From IMG/VR virus record IMGVR_UViG_3300042294_001793, positions 1 through 23,857 of that record: DNA of 23,857 nucleotides. One strand, given 5' to 3'. The DNA comes from a virus. Made by a program: the position numbers and the translations under genes. Positions 8,216-14,085 of the stretch are shown here, in pieces; the stretch's first letter is position 1; the number at the start of each line of letters is the position of its first letter. Under the pieces are notes generated by a model, which searched no databases, was not told the origin of the DNA, and saw nothing but the letters and a program-made list of their open reading frames with translations.

Positions 8216-9298
8216 TTACTTTTTGCGTTTTGTACTGTCCAGCTTCGCGCTTATTTCGGAAGCGGTGAACCTGTTGCCTTTTTTATCCGCTGATTTTGGT
8301 GCAGGAGTGCGTGGCGTGCGATTGAATATCGGTTGCTTCTGCTCGAATTTATCTTTGATTTCAGCCAATACGTTCTGATGTTCAGAAACGGATGCTTTGA
8401 GCGTTTCGATTTCGGTATTTAACGCTGCGATAGTTGCATCTTTTTCGCTTATCTGCGCTTGCAAATCTTCGATGCTAATTTGTACCTCTTCGCCATTCTG
8501 TTCACCGGGAAGCATTACATCGGTAATAACTCCGCCAACAGTTACAATGCCTGTACCATCAGCCAAAGTATGCCCGCCATCAGGTGCAGGCTCACCGTTA
8601 ACAGTTACGGCAGCACCTACCGCGACCTGTTCACCTTCAATTGTTATAGGTGTTCCGTCTTCAAGTGTGGTGTCGAGATTTTTAATTTCATTTTTGGAGT
8701 TCAGATTGAATAAGCTCCGGATTTCATTGAGAAAAATTGACATGATCGAGTTTAGTTTAGTTTCAGACATTGTGATTAAAGGTGTGAATCGTGCCATTGC
8801 CATTACAGGCTGCACTATTTCGGTTACAAATCCAAGTTCGAGCGCACGTTCTGGGGTAATATTGTCCGCTTGTTTCATCAGCATCAGCATCTCTTCCTTA
8901 TCCCGTTTGGTGTATTTTGAGTAAAACTGTGCAATGCGCTCTTCAACCGCCTTTAATTGGTCGGCCATTTGTTGCAATGCCTCAGAATCACCTTCTGTTA
9001 CAGTCCAGGGATTGTGAATAAAGAATGTGCTATTTTCAGTGATCGTTCTCTTTGCCCCTGCCATTGAAATGATCGTTGCAATTGATGCGCAAAGACCCTC
9101 AATGCGTGTTTCAATTGCTGCACCGTAGCTGAGCAGGTGATCAAGTATTGCGAAGCCTTCATTAACATCTCCTCCTGGTGAGTGAATGTGAACGATTATT
9201 TTATCTTCGGTAGTAGTGCCTTGAAGTGATGCGGCAACGGATTGAACATTGTTCTCCCATCCGATTTCCCCGAATACATAAACGTGCTTTTCAGCCAT
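8216..9298 (-). CDS. ClpP-type prohead protease fused to scaffold-like region
   Basis: A 360-residue protein. Residues 1-165 are a ClpP/S14-type serine protease: HSPGGDVNEG at 39-48, catalytic Ser72 in GLCASIATI, His95 in FFIHNPW, and Asp145 in KQADNITPE, at spacings matching the ClpP Ser-His-Asp triad. Residues about 166-360 are a different part: a charged linker, a beta-rich Gly/Glu stretch (GEPAPDGGHTLADGTGIVTV), a coiled coil (AQISEKDATIAALNTEIETLKASV), and a basic tail ending DSTKRKK. Such a layout is typical of phage head protease-scaffold fusions in which the tail helps assemble the procapsid and is then removed. It lies 29 bases upstream of the capsid gene. Confidence 0.85.
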   Translation of the reverse strand: MAEKHVYVFGEIGWENNVQSVAASLQGTTTEDKIIVHIHSPGGDVNEGFAILDHLLSYGAAIETRIEGLCASIATIISMAGAKRTITENSTFFIHNPWTVTEGDSEALQQMADQLKAVEERIAQFYSKYTKRDKEEMLMLMKQADNITPERALELGFVTEIVQPVMAMARFTPLITMSETKLNSIMSIFLNEIRSLFNLNSKNEIKNLDTTLEDGTPITIEGEQVAVGAAVTVNGEPAPDGGHTLADGTGIVTVGGVITDVMLPGEQNGEEVQISIEDLQAQISEKDATIAALNTEIETLKASVSEHQNVLAEIKDKFEQKQPIFNRTPRTPAPKSADKKGNRFTASEISAKLDSTKRKK

Positions 9299-9312
9299 AA
9301 TGCAAAATTCTA

Positions 9313-9320
9313 TACGTTTG
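9313..9320 (+). promoter_or_regulatory. candidate Bacteroidota -7 promoter element
   Basis: TACGTTTG is an exact match to the Bacteroidota sigma-ABfr -7 element TAnnTTTG. It lies 29 bases before the ATG of the plus-strand gene at 9350, leaving a short AT-rich leader. The -33 element (TTTG) is weak here, with only a T-run near 9288-9291 at about the right spacing. It is the only match in the 51-base divergent gap between the protease gene and this gene. Confidence 0.5.
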
Positions 9321-9349
9321 CAATGAAAAAGTTTAACACAAAATCGTAA

Positions 9350-9883
9350 ATGAAAATCCTTGTTACCGGACTGAGCGAATCAAAATACTTTTCTGATCAG
9401 TACGATTTAACCATTGGCGTGAATAATTGCCCTTTTGAAGTTGATCATCTTATTATTTGTGATCATCCGAAAGTATTTGATGGTGACCGATTGAAAGTAA
9501 TTAAAGATCATCCCGGTTGGTTGTTTACGCACATAACCGACTGGCAGCAATACAGGCAAGCTGAGTTAATTAAATTAAGCAGTGTGCGGAGTGATATTTC
9601 TGAATTGAACACGGATAGGTATTGCCACTCAATCAGCAGCCCTTTTATTGCCGTTATTCATGCCTATAAATGCGGTGCTAAAGAAATACATCTTGCAGGT
9701 GTTGACTTGATAGGCCATCCGCATTTAGGACAGGATCACAACATCAAAAAGTGTCAGCGTGATTTTGCTGCACTCAGTACGGCATTAAAAAATAATGGTT
9801 GCAGTGTTAATTTAATTCGGTCAACAAAAAACGGTGCAATGCTGAATATTTTGGATAAGGCTGATGGTTTTGAATTTGTTTAA
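9350..9883 (+). CDS. Rossmann-like protein of the sugar island
   Basis: A 177-residue protein that starts MKILVTGLSESKYF and contains a segment with SSPFIAVIHAYKCG followed by AKEIHLAGVDLIG. The pattern of a helix with small residues, then a Gly-x-Lys-Glu-Ile-x-Leu-x-Gly-x-Asp turn, resembles DUF115/MptE-like proteins and GT42-type sialyltransferases. The similarity is a visual impression, not a firm assignment. It is short for a complete glycosyltransferase. It is transcribed on the plus strand, divergently from the head protease, and followed by a hairpin. It is likely part of the same carbohydrate set as its neighbours, with unknown substrate. Confidence 0.6.
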   Translation: MKILVTGLSESKYFSDQYDLTIGVNNCPFEVDHLIICDHPKVFDGDRLKVIKDHPGWLFTHITDWQQYRQAELIKLSSVRSDISELNTDRYCHSISSPFIAVIHAYKCGAKEIHLAGVDLIGHPHLGQDHNIKKCQRDFAALSTALKNNGCSVNLIRSTKNGAMLNILDKADGFEFV

Positions 9884-9890
9884 AATAGAA

Positions 9891-9912
9891 AGCCGGACAC
9901 TGCTGCCCGGCT
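9891..9912 (+). terminator. hairpin after the plus-strand gene (terminator candidate)
   Basis: AGCCGG and CCGGCT form a perfect 6-bp GC-rich stem with a 10-base loop, beginning seven bases after the stop of the gene ending at 9883. There is no long T-run after it on the plus strand, so intrinsic termination is only moderately supported; the A-rich stretch before it gives a T-rich tract for the opposite strand. Confidence 0.45.
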
Positions 9913-9928
9913 CCTAACCATTCCCAAA

Positions 9929-9952
9929 ACGAACACATGAATGAGCGTTCGT
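9929..9952 (-). terminator. second hairpin in the convergent gap (terminator candidate)
   Basis: ACGAAC and GTTCGT form a 6-bp stem with a 12-base loop; on the minus strand the stem is followed by TTTTGGG. It lies 21 bases past the stop of the minus-strand glycosyltransferase that ends at 9974, so it is well placed to end that transcript before it runs into the gene convergent with it. Confidence 0.4.
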
Positions 9953-9973
9953 GTCAAAGATATGTAAGCAGAT

Positions 9974-10723
9974 TTATATTCCGAAATAATTTTCTACGAT
10001 TTTTATTTTTCTGCCTGAAAAATATTTTACGCCCGGATTTAATTCAATATCGTACTGCTCCCATTCGTCAACATAACCGTTATTTTTCCAATAGTCATAC
10101 GGTCGTGATGGGCTGTTGCTGAATTTCTCATGAATATCAGCACGCACCATACTGTAATGATGAAATGTAAACTTATCCATCGGGAATACGTAGTAATTAC
10201 CGCAGGTGTTAACTCTTAATGTAGGATCGACAATTACCGGATAATTATGCAGCTTCATGAATTGTGTTGACGGATATAGTTTTATCAGAAAAGGCATGCA
10301 ATAGTTTTCCGGTGGGTCAAGCTGCCAAGTGGGATATTTGTAATAAGTCAGCATACCAGTAAAGGTCACATCGTACTGCTTTGATTTATCTATTGCTGCC
10401 TTGAATTTATCCGGCTCATAAATGTGATCGCAATCCATTAAAATCATGTGGGTGCCGCCTTGATTGCGTGCAAGTTCTAACATCCAGTTTTGCTTGATCA
10501 GTTCATTGTTTTTCGGCTGCAATGTTAAATCAGGTTCAAACTCGAATGCCTTGAACTCCGGATATTGTTCAATGTGATTGACCACATCAGGGTTGAAGTT
10601 GCCCCTGTATGATGTCTGCTGATAGATCAAAATAATCTCATCAACATATGGCCGGGTGTATTCAATTGATTTGTGGAATATCTCCAACCCATTGAATATG
10701 TTGTATGCTGCAATTACTTTCAT
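9974..10723 (-). CDS. glycosyltransferase, GT-A-like
   Basis: A 249-residue protein with a first strand MKVIAAYN, a second strand IILIYQQTS, and a DxD-type motif DCDH at 97-100 in THMILMDCDHIY, which in GT-A enzymes binds the metal and sugar nucleotide. The C-terminal half has FTFHHYSMVR and KNNGYVDEWEQYD, similar to phage and polysaccharide-locus glycosyltransferases of this size. It is cytoplasmic, with no signal or membrane segment. It is transcribed divergently from the gene at 10738, only 14 bases away between the start codons. It may be moved together with the plus-strand island. Donor and acceptor sugars are unknown. Confidence 0.75.
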   Translation of the reverse strand: MKVIAAYNIFNGLEIFHKSIEYTRPYVDEIILIYQQTSYRGNFNPDVVNHIEQYPEFKAFEFEPDLTLQPKNNELIKQNWMLELARNQGGTHMILMDCDHIYEPDKFKAAIDKSKQYDVTFTGMLTYYKYPTWQLDPPENYCMPFLIKLYPSTQFMKLHNYPVIVDPTLRVNTCGNYYVFPMDKFTFHHYSMVRADIHEKFSNSPSRPYDYWKNNGYVDEWEQYDIELNPGVKYFSGRKIKIVENYFGI

Positions 10724-10730
10724 AGTTTTG
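10700..10730 (+). promoter_or_regulatory. Bacteroidota-type promoter for the sugar genes
   Basis: TAGTTTTG at 10723-10730 is an exact match to the -7 consensus TAnnTTTG, and GTTG at 10700-10703 stands 19 bases upstream as a near match to the -33 TTTG. The expected start site is at or within a few bases of the ATG at 10738, so the mRNA would be leaderless or nearly so. It lies inside the coding region and start codon of the divergent glycosyltransferase. Confidence 0.55.
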
Positions 10731-10738
10731 CAATATTA
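10731..10738 (-). promoter_or_regulatory. candidate minus-strand -7 element
   Basis: Read on the minus strand this is TAATATTG, seven of eight positions matching TAnnTTTG, and it stands seven bases before the ATG of the minus-strand gene at 10723, the same spacing as on the plus strand. No good -33 TTTG is seen upstream, so this is weaker than its partner. Confidence 0.3.
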
Positions 10739-11439
10739 TGAAAGTTATTGTTCCTATTCCTGTCTTCGGTCGGTTTCCATTGTTGAAATTGACTATTAAA
10801 AGACTATACGAAAAGAATAAAGTTCATCGGGTAATATTGATCGGCCACGAACCGGAAGCAATTAAGATAGCAAATGAAACCGGATGCGATTTTATTAATA
10901 TGCCTAATAACCCGCTCGGTGCTAAATGGAACGCAGGATTTCAAGCCGCACAAAACTACGATCACGATGCGGTATTGTTTGCAGGAAGTTCTGATTGGAT
11001 TGGTGATGATTACCTTACACTTTGCGAAAGGCATATTGATCAACATGCAATGATCGGTAAATTCGGATGCCATTTTGCTGATATTCGCAATAACAAAGTG
11101 AGGTTAGTATATTGGCCGGGATATACTGATGCGTACCGTAAAAATGAAACGATCGGAATTGGTCGGATTTTGTCCAAAAGTCTGCTGCGAAAAATCAATT
11201 ACAAACCTTTTACGGATGAAAAAAACAATTCAATGGATTACATGATGCAACAACAAGTTAGGTTAAATTATGGCAAAATAAAAATACTCCATCAGAATGA
11301 CGGTGCTTTGTTAAGTATCTCAACTGATCTGTGGGTGAATAAACATGATTTTGAAGATCACTGGACTAATCGTTTGCCATCAGAAAAAATGAATCCTTAT
11401 CCGTTCTTAAATCAGTTTGAGGAAATTGGACAGTTATAG
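10738..11439 (+). CDS. glycosyltransferase-like protein (GT2/GT-A fold)
   Basis: A 233-residue protein beginning MKVIVPIPVFGRFPLLKLTI, a typical GT2 first strand and helix. It continues with VHRVILIGHEPEAIKIAN, then MPNNPLGAKWNAGFQAA as the nucleotide-contact region, and GSSDWIGDDYL at 83-93, where the usual DxD is replaced by SSD/DD. Altered DxD motifs occur in some GT-A enzymes, so activity is likely but not certain. It is the first gene of a plus-strand unit; the next gene starts inside its 3' end by 23 bases. Its first residues MKVI equal those of the divergent gene. Confidence 0.7.
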   Translation: MKVIVPIPVFGRFPLLKLTIKRLYEKNKVHRVILIGHEPEAIKIANETGCDFINMPNNPLGAKWNAGFQAAQNYDHDAVLFAGSSDWIGDDYLTLCERHIDQHAMIGKFGCHFADIRNNKVRLVYWPGYTDAYRKNETIGIGRILSKSLLRKINYKPFTDEKNNSMDYMMQQQVRLNYGKIKILHQNDGALLSISTDLWVNKHDFEDHWTNRLPSEKMNPYPFLNQFEEIGQL

Positions 11440-12184
11440 AATTGATCAGGCTTACATTAGTCAATCAGTGGCTGATTTTAATTGGCAAAAAAGATTCAAT
11501 CTTCGAGAATATTACGATTCATCTCAACCGTGCCTATTTATCGGAATGTATTATGAAAAAGATATTGAGGCCATAACTGCTCATTCCGATATTGCCGTAA
11601 TTAAATGGTGCGGGTACGATTCAAAGATGGTAAAGGATTTTGAGCCGTTAAAGGCTGATAACATACGGCATATTACTATACATCCAAAAGTTCAGCGCAG
11701 ACTTAAAAGCAAAGGCATCAATGCTAAATTGATTGCCCCATACGTTAACGATGAGAACGTGTATCAAGGCAAGTCAGGTCGCAACGTATTTGCATACTGC
11801 CCGCCAACAACTAATAATTATCACCGTATTGATATTATTAATAAACTATCTAAACAATTTAATATCATTCGGGGTGATGGTTCTATATCACAATTTGAAT
11901 GGCATGCGGGCAAAAAGTATAAGATTTACAACAGGTGCTACATAGGATTAGTGCTAAATAACTACGCCGGAGGTCTGTCAACAATTCACGAACTAATGCT
12001 GCAAGGTAAATACTGCATCACCAACGTGGCGAACTCCCCGAACTGCCTTAAATGGAAAACGGTGGAGGATATTATTACGCATTTAAACAACAAAAAATAT
12101 TTTCGACCTGATCCGACTTTGCTCAAACTGATTGATTTTTATAACTTTGAGCCTGAATGGCTTAATCTCAAATACTATGACTGA
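11417..12184 (+). CDS. glycosyltransferase, GT-B-like
   Basis: A 255-residue protein. The N-terminal half has alternating strands with SQPCLFIGMYY and HSDIAVIKWCG; the C-terminal half has VFAYCPPTTNNYHR, FNIIRGDG, and AGGLSTIHELMLQGKYCITN, like the sugar-nucleotide-binding domain of GT-B enzymes, where the Glu in the STxHE segment contacts the donor. No ATG is available near the start; TTG at 11417 or TTG at 11426 would both give the full N-terminus, so the start is uncertain. It overlaps the preceding gene by 23 bases and the next by 8 bases, so the three are one translationally coupled unit. Confidence 0.7.
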   Translation: MRKLDSYRIDQAYISQSVADFNWQKRFNLREYYDSSQPCLFIGMYYEKDIEAITAHSDIAVIKWCGYDSKMVKDFEPLKADNIRHITIHPKVQRRLKSKGINAKLIAPYVNDENVYQGKSGRNVFAYCPPTTNNYHRIDIINKLSKQFNIIRGDGSISQFEWHAGKKYKIYNRCYIGLVLNNYAGGLSTIHELMLQGKYCITNVANSPNCLKWKTVEDIITHLNNKKYFRPDPTLLKLIDFYNFEPEWLNLKYYD

Positions 12185-13244
12185 ATGCCCCCGTTGCCTA
12201 TTTACTTCTGATTTCGCAAAAATCGGATTTTATCAATGCAATTACTGCGACCTGCACGATGAACTCGAAAGAAAATCAGTGCCGTCTGACCTGATGCGAC
12301 AAATTGAAAAAGTAGTTAAGGCAGGCAAAGGTAAAAAATATGACTGCATCATGGGTATATCCGGCGGGCTGGATTCATCCACCCTTCTTTATGCTGCGGT
12401 TGTATCATGGAAACTGCGCCCTTTGGTGATTCATTTCGATAATAATTGGAATGCACCGGAAGCAACGCACAACATGGATCAGTTGGTACAGAAATTAAAC
12501 GTGGATTGCATCATTTATAAGGTCAATAAAAAAGAATATGACAACCTAAACGATGCCTTTCTTGCTGCCGGACTGCCTGATGCGGATATTCCCAATGACA
12601 TCGCCATGACTAAGCTAATGTATCAGACCGCTGATCAGTACGGAATCAAATACATCCTTAACGGTCATGACTTCCGAACCGAAGGCAGTACGCCTGCATC
12701 ATGGACTTACATGGATGCGAAGTACATTCAATCAGTTTATTTTAAATATACCGGAAATCAATTACAAAATTATCCGCTATTTACTTTCACCGATCAGATA
12801 AAATACGGATTGAAAGGCATTAAGAACATTCGCCCGTTCCACTACATTAAAGACCGGGTCAGAATGGAAGCCGACATGAAAGAATTAATCGGTTGGCAGG
12901 ATTACGGCGGTAAACATTGCGAGAATGTTTATACTGAATTTGTCGGGTCATATCTGCTGCCGAAAAAGTTCAAAATAGATAAGCGCATTGTGTACCTATC
13001 TGCTCAGGTTCGTTCAGGTGCGTTGAATAAAGAGCAAGCAAAAGAGATATTTGCAAAAAAGCCCAAATTCGACTTGTCAAAACTTGGCAATTATGAAAAT
13101 AAGATTGAACGGCTGATACGTTACCCATACATGGAACGCTCTGATTTTGACCGGTACGATTTTAAAAAATACAAAACAATAATCTGGCTGCTCGCTAAAT
13201 TCAATGTTGTGCCTTATACGTTCTATAAAAAATATTGCTCGTAA
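12177..13244 (+). CDS. N-acetyl sugar amidotransferase (PP-loop ATPase, WbpG/PseA-like)
   Basis: A 355-residue protein with the family's two parts. An N-terminal zinc-ribbon-like site CPRC (4-7) and CNYC (21-24) is followed by a PP-loop SGGLDSS at 62-68 for ATP pyrophosphatase activity, and then NGHDFRTEG further on. In known members (for example Pseudomonas WbpG) the enzyme turns an N-acetyl group of a nucleotide sugar into an acetamidino group for O-antigen, using ammonia from HisH/HisF-like partners; no such partner gene is present here. I start at the ATG at 12177 (MTECPRC), since a longer reading to 12132 adds residues that do not fit. Its 3' end overlaps the convergent glycosyltransferase by 22 bases. 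Other PP-loop roles are less likely given the Cys pattern. Confidence 0.85.
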   Translation: MTECPRCLFTSDFAKIGFYQCNYCDLHDELERKSVPSDLMRQIEKVVKAGKGKKYDCIMGISGGLDSSTLLYAAVVSWKLRPLVIHFDNNWNAPEATHNMDQLVQKLNVDCIIYKVNKKEYDNLNDAFLAAGLPDADIPNDIAMTKLMYQTADQYGIKYILNGHDFRTEGSTPASWTYMDAKYIQSVYFKYTGNQLQNYPLFTFTDQIKYGLKGIKNIRPFHYIKDRVRMEADMKELIGWQDYGGKHCENVYTEFVGSYLLPKKFKIDKRIVYLSAQVRSGALNKEQAKEIFAKKPKFDLSKLGNYENKIERLIRYPYMERSDFDRYDFKKYKTIIWLLAKFNVVPYTFYKKYCS

Positions 13245-13870
13245 AATTCTGAATCATCCCCGATCCATTTACGCAGCATAGACCAGTTATTATCCTTTGA
13301 GTATTGCACCCAATTATGATTATGGCCAACGCCTCCCGTTCTGCCTATCCCATGCTTAATTCCAACTGATAATTCGGCATTAAATAAATGACCTTTTAAA
13401 TTATGCCATAGCGGTATATCTAAGAAAACAAAATCATCCTCAGGCCAGTTGAATGTTTGAATGCCTTTACTGCTCACTCCTGTACTCATCAACGATGCCC
13501 GTTCAGGATGGTTCAGGATTACATAACTTTGTGATTTAATGTGATAATACCGCGTTGAATTAATCCCGATAATATCAGGCTGACCCGCCCGCAACCATTC
13601 GGTTGACATCGTTTCAATGTAATTAGCATCGTACCAGTCATCATCTTCCATGATCAGTATCAGATCAGCACCATCAGCAACTGCCAATTGACAACCATGT
13701 TTTATTCTGGCGGTTATATCAGTTTGCAGCGGTAATTTATGATCAACAACAATCCATGAATCAGGTTGCCTTGTCTGCCTGTAAATGTACGTTTCCAATC
13801 GCTCTAAAAATGCCGCACGCCTGTTGTCCTGATGCGGAGTGATCACGCAAATATTCAGCCCTGCATCCAT
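13223..13870 (-). CDS. glycosyltransferase, GT-A family 2-like
   Basis: A 215-residue protein with the GT2 pattern: first strand NICVITPHQDNRR, a second strand SWIVVDHKLP, and the DxD region ILIMEDDDWYDANYIE with EDDDWY at 75-80 binding metal and sugar nucleotide. Later LWHNLKGHLFNAELSVGI and HNHNWVQYSKDNN may form the acceptor side. It follows the small HTH-like gene with a 16-base overlap and so belongs to the tape-measure transcript. Its 3' end overlaps the convergent amidotransferase gene by 22 bases. It lacks membrane segments. Its target (host glycan or virion protein) is unknown. Confidence 0.75.
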   Translation of the reverse strand: MDAGLNICVITPHQDNRRAAFLERLETYIYRQTRQPDSWIVVDHKLPLQTDITARIKHGCQLAVADGADLILIMEDDDWYDANYIETMSTEWLRAGQPDIIGINSTRYYHIKSQSYVILNHPERASLMSTGVSSKGIQTFNWPEDDFVFLDIPLWHNLKGHLFNAELSVGIKHGIGRTGGVGHNHNWVQYSKDNNWSMLRKWIGDDSEFYEQYFL

Positions 13871-14085
13871 TTGATTGCTCTGTAAATTGTTTGAACCGAA
13901 ACAGAATATCTGTCTGCCGTTGTCTGTAATGCAGTCATCTTTTTTGCACCCTGCCGAATCAGAATATCATAATCGAAAAACATATCTCTATACATTAACA
14001 CCTTGCCGCTGACCATGCCATTTGAAAATAGCCAATTCAGCTCGCCTGTTTCAGTTAATTTTCGCACCTGATCTAATCGGTTCAT
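13855..14085 (-). CDS. small helix-turn-helix-like protein
   Basis: A 76-residue protein whose last part, residues 52-74 (ALQTTADRYSVSVQTIYRA and IKWM), reads as a helix-turn-helix: a helix, SVSVQT turn, and recognition helix TIYRAIKWM, like Mor-type or sigma-like HTH modules. The first half is a short unrecognised segment. It starts by an ATGA overlap with the tape measure stop and its end overlaps the next glycosyltransferase. A DNA-binding or regulatory role is suggested, but the HTH is a weak visual match. Confidence 0.55.
   Translation of the reverse strand: MNRLDQVRKLTETGELNWLFSNGMVSGKVLMYRDMFFDYDILIRQGAKKMTALQTTADRYSVSVQTIYRAIKWMQG

Noticed and set aside
8397-8924. A 175-codon open frame on the plus strand
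   Set aside because: Lies fully antisense to the ClpP-type protease, whose catalytic residues and coupling are clear; its translation is Ser/Ile/Val-rich with no motif.
9323-9349. Eight-codon mini-frame (MKKFNTKS) ending right before the ATG at 9350
   Set aside because: The TACGTTTG element at 9313-9320 puts the likely transcript start at or after its ATG, so it is probably not translated; may be chance in an AT-rich leader.
9937-10122. A plus-strand frame of 61 codons beginning MNERSCQRYV
   Set aside because: Overlaps the 3' end of the minus-strand glycosyltransferase and the hairpin; no recognisable protein and no promoter.
12132-12176. Longer amidotransferase start
   Set aside because: The added 15 residues lie within the preceding gene and come before the zinc-ribbon-like Cys pair that begins this family; the ATG at 12177 is better placed.
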